From Ceratothoa steindachneri (taxonomy: Eukaryota > Arthropoda > Malacostraca > Isopoda > Cymothoidae): a DNA stretch of 64,000 nucleotides. The stretch's first letter is position 1. Every line of letters begins with the position of its first letter. A program made the position numbers and the translations under genes. Below the pieces are notes generated by a model that made no database searches, had not been told where the DNA came from, and worked only from the letters and a program-made list of their open reading frames with translations. Of the stretch, positions 1 through 10,645 are shown piece after piece. The stretch lies in NCBI GenBank assembly GCA_963969495.1, contig OZ018323.1, forward strand, positions 77,601,583 through 77,665,582. The letters run 5' to 3'.

Positions 1-268
1 CCTGGCAAATCGCTATTACGCTCGCTTTTCGCAAACTGGGGAGAGATCACTCTACCTCGGCCAGTTTCTGCCCAATCTCTCTACCCTCATACATGTGCAA
101 GTCAATAGAGTAATTGGTAAATATTAGATTTGTCTTTTATTCTGGACAGCAGAATCCACCTGTCTTCCGCACAATCCAGCTTCCGAAAGTTCCACTCCAC
201 TCGGATGCTCTGCTCCGACTGGAAAATACCACCTCCGAGGCTTTCCTTCGTATGCAGCAGACGCGACG

Positions 269-1064
269 GTGTTTTTCGATCTGAAGAAGGCTTATGATAC
301 CGCATGGCGATATGGTATTATTGAGACTTTCCACACGATCGTGGCGAGGGCATGCCTCCAAATCTTTATATCTGAATTTTTGCGAGATCGTCGATTCCGC
401 GTACGGGGGGGGGGAGCTTTCGGTTTAAAGGAGCAGGAAGAGGGTGTCCCGCAGGGAAGACTCCACAGTGTCCCACTCTTTGCCCTAAGCATCAACGGCA
501 TCAATTCGGTGCGGCCGGGCGATGTTCTCGCTACGCTGTACGTGGACGATCTATTTTGGCGCGGTCAATTTGCCAATTCTGAAGTGTCGACTCCAAGAGG
601 CATTGAACCGCGTCTCTCGCTATCCCTAGGCGTACAGGCTTCGGTTTTCCTTGGCCAAGAATAAGGTAGTGAACTTCTACCACCGTCCACGGCTACACCT
701 TGATCCAGACTTGTTTCTAAATAGGGTTCGCCTGAAAGTGGTGGACTGGCATCGTTTCCTTGCTCTTGCATTTGAACGACGCCTAACCTGGGAGGCACAT
801 ATTCGCAGCCTTAGGGTCTCTTGTACCCGCGCCATTGATATTCTTCACTCAGTGCCGTTCAGCGCATGGGCACTGGTAGGGCTACTACCTCACCTTTTTA
901 AAGATCCTTTGTTCGTTCGTTTCTCGACTACAGATGTGAGTTTTATGCATCCGCAGTCGACTGTGTATTGCAGAAGGTGGACTCAATCCACCACACCAGA
1001 CTTCGCCTGGCGACCAGTGCCTTCCACACTTCCCCCATTGAGAGCCTACTTGTCGATGCTGTGA
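269..1064 (+). pseudogene. Reverse transcriptase (I-like element), decayed
   Basis: The RT copies element RNA at a nicked target. At 269-320 the translation reads FFDLKKAYDTAWRYGI, the finger/palm motif with the first catalytic Asp. At about 436-470 it reads EEGVPQG, the conserved turn. At 538-552 it reads LYVDD, the active-site box. A frameshift near 650 moves the thumb region (NGVRL-like motif and RSL helix) into another frame, at 651-1,064. Upstream, 1-268 aligns with the same RT segment at 58.86-59.04 kb. The enzyme cannot be made as one chain. Confidence 0.75.
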
Positions 1065-1390
1065 AGATGCCACTCGTTCTGCGCCGTACACAGTGCATTA
1101 TTCACCTGTACTCGCGAGCTCGGTGCCTCCTTTAGTCGCCAACAGCTCTCACTGTATCAGCAGCTGATCTCGACGGTACCTATGCCGCCGAGAGACTCGA
1201 GTCATACCCTAAGCCCTTTGGGTTTCGGACTAGGAAACTCCTACGAGAGCCCGGTATAGTTCTCGGGCCGGTGGTGCTCCTGGTTCTGCTAGAGGGTACC
1301 ACCTTTGACTATTTGTTGCCACGCCTCTGCTCTCAAAGCCTCTACAGCACCGGGAGTATTGCGTTCGCCGTTTAGAGCACACTCCATGCC

Positions 1391-1860
1391 GTGTTACGCT
1401 GCGCTGGATGCGTACCAGTGTATACGGACGGCTCCAAGTCCCAAGAGAAGGTCAGCTTTCACTTCGTATCCCCTCTGTATGAAGTCAGTGGATCTCTGCC
1501 AGGCGCTGCGTCTGTCTTCACGGTCGAGCAAGTTGCAATACACCACTCGTTACGGGTGATAAAGCGACGCGCCCGGTTCGGAGACCGGATTGTGATTTAT
1601 AGCTGCTCAGAAAGCGTACTCAGTTCTCTCACAGTATTGAAATCTCTACATCCCCTTGTTCACGATATCCGTGACGCCACGGTTCTGCGAGCCGAGTGGA
1701 TGTCGAGATCATCTTATACTGTGTTCCTAGACATATAGGAATTGCGGGGAATGACGCGCCGATGAAGGCACCAAAGAGGCCCCGAGGACTGGGCGACCAG
1801 ACTAGTGTTTTGCTCTTACTCACACCGATTACCTGGAAACAATACGGGCTGCTTGGCAAA
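1391..1860 (+). pseudogene. RNase H domain (I-like element), frameshifted
   Basis: The translation at about 1,415-1,435 gives VYTDGSKSQ, carrying the first catalytic Asp of element-encoded RNase H. The frame stops at 1,738. The end of the domain continues in another frame from 1,696 with CVPRHIGIAGNDA, the His-containing loop that is WxPGHxGIxGNExA in intact relatives. The domain directly follows the RT thumb, as in I-clade elements. It is nonfunctional because of the frameshift and substitutions in the His loop. Confidence 0.75.
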
Positions 1861-2344
1861 AAAAATGGGAGACGGTCGAGGGAAATTAAAGTTACGTCCG
1901 ACTGTTCTTATGGACCTACCCCTCAGCCCCACCACGCTCTTTGGGGCCAGAGGGAGAAGGAACGGCAGGGATCGTGGAAGGTGGATAGGATAAGAAGATG
2001 GAAAGGGGTGCAAAAGAAAGTTTAGTAGGAGAGCAGAAGTTGATCGACCACGGATAATTTGGGATAGAGGGATACAATGGAATAGCTCCATATGTTTGGA
2101 CCTACTGACTACCTTTGAATCCAAACCACGACCTGCTTTACCTTTTCTATTCTATCCTTTACCTGTTGCTCTAGTGGTAAGCAAATTGCAACTTCTGTAA
2201 AGGCGTCGGGTGAGTCGACCACTCTCAGTTTTCTTTTATTCATTCTAGGTTGTAATGTAGCATTTGGGCCGATATGTGTATGTGGCGTTTTGCTTCTCTA
2301 TTCTTCTGGTGTTGACAAGTGTTACACTTGAACACTTGTTTTTT

Positions 2345-2475
2345 TCTTTCTTCTCGTTATTTTTATGATTATTATTATTATTATTATCATTTTTATTGCT
2401 ATTATTATTCTCATTATTTTTATTTATTATTATGTATTATAATATTTATTATGAGTAGTATTCATTATTATTAAT
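2345..2475. repeat. ATT-rich trinucleotide tract
   Basis: Imperfect ATT/TTA repeats with interruptions. They lie between the end of the I-like fragment and the first (TA)n tract. Nothing else is visible from 2,230 to 2,540. Confidence 0.75.
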
Positions 2476-2537
2476 CCTCTATAACTCTATATTTTTAGAT
2501 CGGGATTTAAAAATTTTTCTCTTGGTTTGGATTTCCT

Positions 2538-2538
2538 T

Positions 2539-2609
<71 letters not shown>
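2538..2609. repeat. (TA)n microsatellite
   Basis: Nearly pure TA dinucleotide repeat with one AA interruption. It forms the left border of the palindromic unit at 2,610-2,796. Confidence 0.95.
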
Positions 2610-2611
<2 letters not shown>

Positions 2612-2661
2612 ATATGAGAACTCACAAAGTAGCGCGTAAGTAGAGCAATAAAAGCCAAAAG

Positions 2662-2787
2662 TCCCACAGGAAAATGAAAGGTGGATTCCAAGTACTTTCG
2701 ATCTTGTTCAGTTCATTATCAAGGAATTGATAATGAACTGAACAGGTTCGAAAGTACTTAGAATCCGCCTTTCATTTTCCTGTGGGA
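2662..2787. repeat. Palindrome made of Penelope-type terminal sequence
   Basis: This is a 126-bp inverted repeat with 63-bp arms, 57 of 63 positions paired and no spacer. The arm sequence (CCTGTGGGA at the outer edge, GAAAGTACTTGG-like, TTGATAATGAAC toward the centre) closely resembles the outer ends of the Penelope-like element at 2,913-4,610. It therefore looks like two copies of that terminus joined head to head. The unit lies between (TA)n tracts on both sides. Confidence 0.85.
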
Positions 2788-2793
2788 TTTTAG

Positions 2794-3205
<412 letters not shown>

Positions 3206-3362
3206 GACACGGTGAGCAAAAGGGGAAAAAGATACAAAGTACAAAACAGAGCAGTGACAATTAAAAAATAAAAATGAATAATAATAATAATAAAAAAAAA
3301 ATAAAATAGGGGCCACATAACTAAAGAATGTATATATATATAAAACAACAACAAAAAAAACA

Positions 3363-4321
3363 CTAGGAACGCAAGACAAAACTAATTTCTTTGAGTATTA
3401 ATCTTTTAATTATAGCATCTATTTTATATAAACCAGGGGAAAGGTTAAAATTATCACATTGGCTTATAAAAGCACATTCAATGATGTTCCTTTTTGTATG
3501 GTCATTGGAACGATAAATAAATTTAGCCGACTTCCAGTTAATTAAATGGTTCTTATCTGACATATGGACAAAGAAGGCACTGTTATCTTTCCCTCTTCGG
3601 ACATTATATTTATGTTGATTTATGCGAACAGAAAGTTGTTTACCTGTTTGTCCGTAATATTTACTTAGACAACCAGAACACTCAACTGAATAAACTCCCC
3701 CTTCTCCCAAACTATTACAATTATTACGTACTAATAAATTCATGGTCGTCTCATATTTAAAAGCAACAGAAATGTTAAAGTTATTCAAAAGACGGGGAAG
3801 ATCACTAAAACAAAGAGAAAAAGGTAGAACTAAATTATTATTACTATTAAAAGGGAGAGTAGGGACAGTTTGATCAAATGTCTTTTTAGCAGAAGAAAGA
3901 CAGTTTTGAAGAAACGGGTAAGGGTAACAAAGTTTATGGCCAATTTCAAAGATATTGGAAAATTCCAAATCCTTATATTCCGGGCTCACAACACGTAATG
4001 CCCGTAGAAACATAGAAGAAAAAACAGAGCGTTTAACTTTAGGGCTGTGAGAAGAGTAAAAATGAATATAAGAATTTAAATTAGTAGGCTTACGAAAGAT
4101 GGAGTATTTAAAACATGTATGAGTTCTATGAATAAGAAGATCAAGAAAGGAAAGGGTTCTATTATTTTCCAACTCATGGGTAAATTTAATTGAAGGGACG
4201 AGACAATTGAGTCTGGTAAGAAAAACATTAACATCCTTGGAATTAGGCCACAAGCAAATGACATCATCAATATACCTGTACCAAACGATCGGAGCGTCAA
4301 GGATAGTAGGGAGAAGTTTAT
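3363..4321 (-). pseudogene. Penelope-like RT C-terminal end plus GIY-YIG endonuclease (partial)
   Basis: Penelope-type proteins combine an RT with a C-terminal GIY-YIG nuclease that nicks the target. Reading from 4,321 downward, the open frame contains WYRYIDDVICLW (the RT active-site box with its two Asp). It then has a linker and an RTLSFLDL motif. The nuclease follows: GGVYSVECSGC (GIY), KYYGQTG (YIG), an Arg in VRINQHK and a Glu in NIIECAF. The frame has no ATG near its start; codon 4,251-4,253 is TTG, and the homology continues upstream of it to the inverted-repeat boundary. The N-terminal RT (fingers and first palm motif) is absent, so this is a truncated copy, although its remaining frame is undamaged for about 315 codons. 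Stop at 3,363-3,365. Confidence 0.85.
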
Positions 4322-4610
4322 AATCTCCCTCGTTCGGCTATCTCCATTTCTTTGAATCTGTTACCCTTTCCTTCGACTTAGTTTGACCTTACTACATGCT
4401 TCTTGTGATCCTTAATGTGTTTTTTACCTTCCCCCTTCCCTCTTCATCATTGGTGATTTCTTGTTTTTGAGGCGGCCTTTCATACTTTTCTTTTGTATAT
4501 ATACCTCTAATATAATACTATTTCTTGTAGTTATCCTTGATAAGGAACTTAAAAAAATTCAAAAGTACTTGGAAACACCTTTTCATTTTTTCCTGTGGGA
4601 TATTGCATTC
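4318..4610. repeat. Inverted flank, right arm of Penelope-like element
   Basis: Inverted complement of 2,913-3,205. It begins at the truncation point of the RT reading frame, so the coding fragment is fused directly to the arm. Confidence 0.9.
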
Positions 4611-4642
4611 ATTTGCCAGCCTCACGTGATACTTTGTGAGTT

Positions 4643-4646
<4 letters not shown>

Positions 4647-4724
<78 letters not shown>
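4647..4724. repeat. (TA)n microsatellite
   Basis: Pure TA repeat closing the right side of the Penelope-like unit. Confidence 0.95.
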
Positions 4725-5655
<931 letters not shown>

Positions 5656-5691
5656 ACATGTATTATATATCACGTGTCATGTGATTTTTAA

Positions 5692-5695
<4 letters not shown>

Positions 5696-5788
<93 letters not shown>
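5696..5788. repeat. (TA)n microsatellite
   Basis: Pure TA tract closing the right side of the fold-back SINE. From 5,790 to 6,335 the sequence is pyrimidine-rich with no gene seen. Confidence 0.95.
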
Positions 5789-5790
<2 letters not shown>

Positions 5791-6336
5791 AACCATGGCT
5801 TCGTTGCGCTCGCTATCAGCCCTTTGGGCTGTTGTCCTTCGTCTTCTTTGATCTTTCAAATCAACTTTAATTATCTCTTCCCCACTCACCTCTATTTTTC
5901 CCTACCCTATCAGCTCCTTCTTCCTCTACCCCTATCACCTCATCTACTCCTCCCCCTACCCCATCCCCTCACCTCTCACCATTCCTTCCCCCATCCTCCT
6001 TATCTTCCCTAACCAATTATCTCCCCCCCTAGTCCACCTCTCTCATTTATCTCTCTAATACTCAGTAATTAAAGATATGTTTAGGCCACGATATAAGAAT
6101 TTCAAACAATGGTCACCTCAATTTAATTACTACATGACTTTTTATCCCCCGTAATGCCCTGGATCAAAATTCTTACTCTATTTCCGAACACATATTTTTT
6201 CGGCGAAATGATGGGGTAGAAGGATGGGAAGAGGGGTGGGGAGAATGGGAAGATAAAGCACTAAAAATTCATACCAGTTTACTTGTCCACTTAAAAAAAG
6301 ATATTAAAAAAATCACGTTCTAAAAATATAGGTTAT

Positions 6337-6337
<1 letters not shown>

Positions 6338-6378
<41 letters not shown>
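6338..6378. repeat. (TA)n microsatellite
   Basis: Short TA tract. From 6,380 to 6,985 I see no coding signal. A GTAGCGAAGTG...GGAGTGGCGAGGCC segment at 6,484-6,526 resembles a segment at 22,523-22,563 and is probably repeat-derived. Confidence 0.9.
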
Positions 6379-6380
<2 letters not shown>

Positions 6381-7438
6381 AGCGAGGTGGCGAGGTGTTT
6401 AAACAAATAGTTAAAACTGTTATGAAAGTGGGTTAAAAGGCCAAAAAGGCTGGAGGCCAACAGCCTGAACAGCTGCTATCGGGCGTAGCGAAGTGCAAGC
6501 TCCCCCGTATGGGAGTGGCGAGGCCGTAGCCTGTATTATATACTATTAATTATAACTATCATTTATTATCATCATTACGGATCTCCACTCAACGTTTTCT
6601 CCCAGCACTTTGCATTAGGAGTAGTGTTTCCATCTGTACAGAGTTTGGTCCGGTAGTCATGGTGCCTTGGTGGACTGTATGCCATCCTGGAATCACATAG
6701 TACCAGGGTATGATAATAATAGATAATCACCCACCCTACTCGTTAGTTGACCCGCCTATCTCTATTTCTCTTTATTACATACCCTCCTACCTCTGTCCAC
6801 ACTTGCTCTCCTATCCACCGAGGTTCTGTCTGCCTGGTGCACTTTCGTCCTCTTAAGAAACTTAGTCAAGTGGTAGTGTATACCGTGAGATACCTACCTG
6901 CTTTGAGGGCCGAAAGCCTGCTCGCTGGGGCAAGTATTAAGTACAGGGTGTTCTAGACCATCAACACTGTTCACCTTCCTCCTGGACTGATATAAGGTGG
7001 TTATGCCTGAATCATCCTTTATGGTCAAAGTTGCAGGACAATTTCGCCTAAATAGCGGGCCTAGTGTACAAAGCCCATCAACTCCGGACCGGGACCGATT
7101 ATTTGTAAATGATTACATTCTGGAATTTCTGATCCTATGGAGACTTTTCTCTTAACCTCCACACTCATAGAGAGGTCATAGTATCTACTTTCCATGAAGT
7201 CACATTTATTTCTTTGATTATGGTGACAATAGAAAGCAATAGTGAACGATCTCAGGTGCATGGAGATCCGCCTCCAAATGTGGTCTCGTCCTCCCTAGGT
7301 TTCTGGGAGGATTAGGCAAATTGAGGCACCCGTTTGACCAGAGACTTGACTATGAAACAGGTTACCTCGAATAGGATCTGTGATGCCTTAGAGGGGGTGG
7401 GGTGGATGGCCACCCCGAAGCTCCTTTAAAATAGACAT

Positions 7439-8290
7439 GTGGCGGAGGTGATCCAGCCCCAGATGGCAGGATCTTGCATTGGGTCGAACCCGGGATCGGT
7501 GCACATCACCAAACTCGAATCCGCCTCTGTGCAAGCTTATCAACAGACGGCTCGGACCCCCGAGGGCTCACAAAGTGAGGAGGGACCTCCTCCACCAGCT
7601 GGTGTCTCTCTTACAGAGAGAAGCGCGTTCTTCTCCACCCTCTTCTCCAAAAGAGAAAAGAAGCAAGAAGAGGTCTAAAAATTCTTCTCACTTCGTAGAT
7701 TCTTCGGGGACGGACGGGTCCGTTGCCGTTACGGCAAGCGACTACAGCAAGATCGGAACGCCCGGCCCCGATACATTCTCGGGTAGGGAAGAGGATCCCA
7801 GACCAAGTCCAATGTCGCAATAGGCTGAGTGGTGCCCCTCATTAAGACACTACCTGGGATTTTCGAGCCAGCGGGCTTTAAACGCTTTTTGGTTATTTAC
7901 ACCATTGAGGGTAGCATATTGGCTAAGGGCACCATGATTCACCAGAGGAGATCCCCAGGTAGCTTGATTGGTAGAGCTCCGGATGTGTCCCGTTGATCGG
8001 ATGGAAGCCTTCTGGCGAATGCGTCAGATTTCTCCGAAGTGGCCATGATAGTGCCCTTCGTACACTTAATGGCGCACTAGTGAGTGTGAGGCCGCATTCT
8101 ACCAGTAACTTCGTGAAAAGAGTGATCTACGCGTGGGAACTCGTGGACTACCTTCTGGCTAATAGTCAAATCCACCGAGGCGGTCATGATTAGTGCCCTT
8201 CGGACACTTGATGGCAGGCCGGTGAGTGAGACGCCGCACTCTACCATGAACTTCGTGAAAGGAGTAGTTTATGCGATAGAACTCGTGGAC
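7439..8290 (+). pseudogene. I-like ORF1 (Gag-type), N-terminal half, frameshifted
   Basis: ORF1 of these elements encodes an RNA-binding Gag-like protein. Frames at 7,439-7,823 carry a low-complexity Ser/Pro/Lys region also found at 55,600-56,100 and 62,200-62,500. Downstream, 7,855-8,290 corresponds to the segment reading FEPAGFKRFL and TMNFVKG in copies C and D. Several frameshifts and the internal duplication make it nonfunctional. Its frame is interrupted at 8,295 by the solo LTR. Confidence 0.65.
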
Positions 8291-8295
8291 TACTC

Positions 8296-9765
8296 TGTCG
8301 TAGAATGGACTCTCGACGATATACCATATATAACTATTCGTTGAGGGAACTTCTTTAATTATCTTTAGAGTGCGTGGATGTCTGGCGGGCCGATATTATG
8401 TATCTTCGATATGCTTAAGAAGTGGAACTGAGCTCAAGGAGAATAATATTGCTATCATTAATAAAATAGAGTTTTATTAATAATAACTATCAACAATACA
8501 CAAAACGGAAAATATTGACATAAACAGAGAATGGAAAGGGTCGTGGGGGCTCGGGCTAATCCGAGGATTAAAAGATTTAAAAAGGTAAAACAAATATAAA
8601 GTTAAAGAGATGGGATGGTTCACTAAACCATTTAAAGCACAGGATACAATTGACAAAAGGGTTAAATACTCAAAGGTAACGTTCGGCTTACGTAATTTTA
8701 TACTAGTGGTGCAGAGGAAGTCGACGTGAAGGAATTTTCGGTCCGCTAGCGAGTTCCAGCCGAAGGGGGGGAATAAAATGATCCTGAAGTGGCGTCTTGG
8801 GAATGAGAACCGTTTCTCGACGAACGGCTTGAAGAACAATGGCTGTTCTACGTTGTTCTCTTCTGAACAACAGGGTGGGGTGACAACCGTCTCTTGTCTA
8901 CGGGCTCAAGAACAATGGCTGTTCTAATGTTGTTCTCTTCTGAACAACAAGGGGGAAGATTGAGAACCGTTTCTTGGCGAACGGGCTCAAAAGAACAATG
9001 GCTGTTCTACGTTGTTCTCTTCTGAACAACAGGGGAAGGGGTGAGAACCGTTTCTTGTCAACGGGCTCGAACGAACAATGGCTGTCCTAATGTTATTCTC
9101 CTCTGAACAACAAGGGGGAAGGGTGAGAACCGTTTCTTGGCGAACGGTCTCAAAAGAACAATGGCTGTTCTACGTTGTTCTCTTCTGAACAACAGGGGAA
9201 GGGGGTGAGAACCGTTTCTTGTCAACGGGCTCGAACGAACAATGGCTGTCCTAACGTTGTTCTCTTTTTGAACAACAAGGGGGAAGCCTTGTGGACTTGG
9301 CGTCACGAAAGGCTCAAACCTTGGCACTCAAGGGATATTGTCCTTCTTCTGGACAAGTGATGGTGAATCTCGAGGTTGAGGTCCCTTGGCGCACAAAGTG
9401 AGAGAGGGTCGTGGTGATGTTTCGCGACGAAAATCTGGATCTCCAATCTCCTCTTAGTGGTAAAGTTTCCATCTAAATAGTCGAGACACTCCCTTGGCGT
9501 AGGGGACAATGGAGTGCGAGCTTCGAAGGAATGCACAGCCGAGCCTGGGAACAATGCCTTATCTGCCCATAAGCCTAACTCAATCTGGCGAGGTCGACGT
9601 ATGGGGGCGAACGGGGGAAGATAAACCTCCTTGTTTAAACATTGACTTAGGTGGCTGCGATAAGGCGCCAAGCTTCAAAGCGAAGATGTACGTGGGAAGC
9701 ATCGTGGTTTTAAATAACATGGGATAGGGGTTGAAATTAACGCTGCCTCAACCCGTTCTATCACA
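8296..9765. mobile_element. Solo LTR (1,470 bp) with TACTC target duplication
   Basis: The segment starts TGTCGTAGAATGG and ends CCCGTTCTATCACA, which are imperfect inverted termini with TG...CA ends. It is flanked by the direct repeat TACTC at 8,291-8,295 and 9,766-9,770. The interrupted ORF1 rejoins exactly when it is removed, as comparison with 56,490-56,510 shows. No protein domains lie inside, so this is a single LTR left by recombination. It contains an 80-bp minisatellite (8,834-9,290). Strand and family (Ty3/Gypsy or BEL/Pao) are not resolved. It is not similar to the LTRs at 50.8 and 54.1 kb. Confidence 0.85.
8834..9295. repeat. Minisatellite, about 80-bp units in a two-unit higher order
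   Basis: GAACAATGGCTGT recurs at 8,834, 8,910, 8,993, 9,073, 9,156 and 9,237 (spacing 76-83 bp). Units alternate between a TACGTTG/CAACAGGGG type and a TAATGTTG/CAACAAGGGGG type, giving a higher-order period of about 163 bp. The array lies within the solo LTR. Confidence 0.9.
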
Positions 9766-9770
9766 TACTC

Positions 9771-10645
9771 CATAGATGATATCACCTTAGAACTGGCCAA
9801 CATGGGGCAGTCAAGTTCGAGCGTGTGATGAGAAAAACAAGGAGGGGCCTTAGAACCCCCACTACAGTCTTCGTCAAGTTCGACTGAGACAATCTCCCTG
9901 AGTCGGTGCGTGCCAGTTGGCACCGCTACCGCGTGAAGGCATTTGTGCCACTGCCTCGGAGATGCAAATACTGTCACCGCTTCGGCCATACTAATCGTTC
10001 ATGTAGACGCTCAAAGTCGAGGTTACCCGAAGTCTGTTTAAGTTGCTCCAAAGTCCCAAACGATAAGTCCAAATCGTGTGTGTCTAAGTGTATCGATTGC
10101 GGAGAGTCGCACCCCGCTTCTTCAAAGCGATGTAGTACGGATCAATTTGAGAAGGAAATCCTGGACGTTCAGGCACAGGATCGTCTCTCATTTGGTCATG
10201 GCGCCTCAAGACCTACGAGTACGGTCGTTCCCGCGCCCATTCGGAACACTTCTGCGGGTTCTACCCCCCCCCCCCTTTCCCCAGCGTGACCGTTTCCCGT
10301 AAGGCGAAACGGCCGCGCGCCTCCACCGAATCGCTAGACTCTCAGGAGGCAACACCCCTGAATTTGGTCGTGAGGCCATATTCCAGGGTTCCTAAAGCTG
10401 CCTCTTAAATGAGAACAGCGCTAAAAGAGCTGGTAGGCTGGGTGGCTCGGAGACACTGGATTCTCCAAAGGAGGGACCCCTTATTCTGAAGCCAACTCGC
10501 CTGCCTAAATTTTCGAGGCGGAAGGAGGAAAAGAGTCGCATATCAAACCCAACCACCCCGGATACCTCTTCGAAGTGGATAGCGCCTTCAGCGCATTGTC
10601 CGGCCAACAGCGCCCGCAGTACTGCCTCCGGGAAATGTACGGTCA
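9771..10645 (+). pseudogene. I-like ORF1 C-terminal half with zinc knuckles
   Basis: The frame at 9,906-10,289 gives CKYCHRFGHTNRSC (a CCHC knuckle), then a second Cys-rich segment CLSCSK...CVSKC and a third CIDCGESHPASSKRC. This three-finger layout is typical of ORF1 proteins in the I/Jockey group, which bind element RNA. The reading frame then becomes Pro-rich and is broken at 10,290, with the tail (10,290-10,645) in other frames. Upstream, 9,771-9,905 continues the segment cut by the solo LTR. It is dead in this copy. Confidence 0.75.

Larger units (their letters stand above)
1..2230 (+). mobile_element. I-like non-LTR retrotransposon, 3' part (copy E)
   Basis: This is the 3' half of a non-LTR element, cut by the window edge. 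Conceptual translation in shifting frames gives, in order, the RT N-terminal region (about 1-270), the RT core (269-660), the RT thumb (651-1,064), an RNase H (1,391-1,860) and a short 3' tail. The tail has a GGCGTCGGGTGA-type motif near 2,200 that recurs at 33,350 after copy F. RNase H downstream of RT is typical of the I group. Frameshifts and stops show that it is dead. The same family recurs at 7.0, 10.6, 32.2, 36.4, 49-60 and 61-64 kb. Confidence 0.8.
6985..10645 (+). mobile_element. I-like non-LTR element, 5' UTR and ORF1 (copy A), split by a solo LTR
   Basis: The stretch 6,985-7,260 matches the 5' region at 50,570-50,800 (shared CATTCTGGAATTTCTGATCC at about 7,109). It is followed by decayed ORF1 at 7,440-8,295, a solo LTR at 8,296-9,765, and the rest of ORF1 at 9,766-10,645. 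A segment of about 145 bp is duplicated in tandem at about 8,030-8,170 and 8,175-8,310. The copy meets inverted copy B near 10,645. The ORF1 order agrees with copies C (55.1-57.5 kb) and D (61.6-63.7 kb). Confidence 0.75.

Noticed and set aside
2150..2225. tRNA-like stretch with GTGGTAAGC and GGGTGAGTCGACC
   Set aside because: It lacks a proper B box and cloverleaf, and the second part is the 3' tail motif of the I-like family, also found at 33,350.
8477..8839. 120-codon minus-strand frame at 8,477-8,839
   Set aside because: It lies inside the solo LTR, has no family similarity that I can see, and includes part of the minisatellite unit; chance frame.
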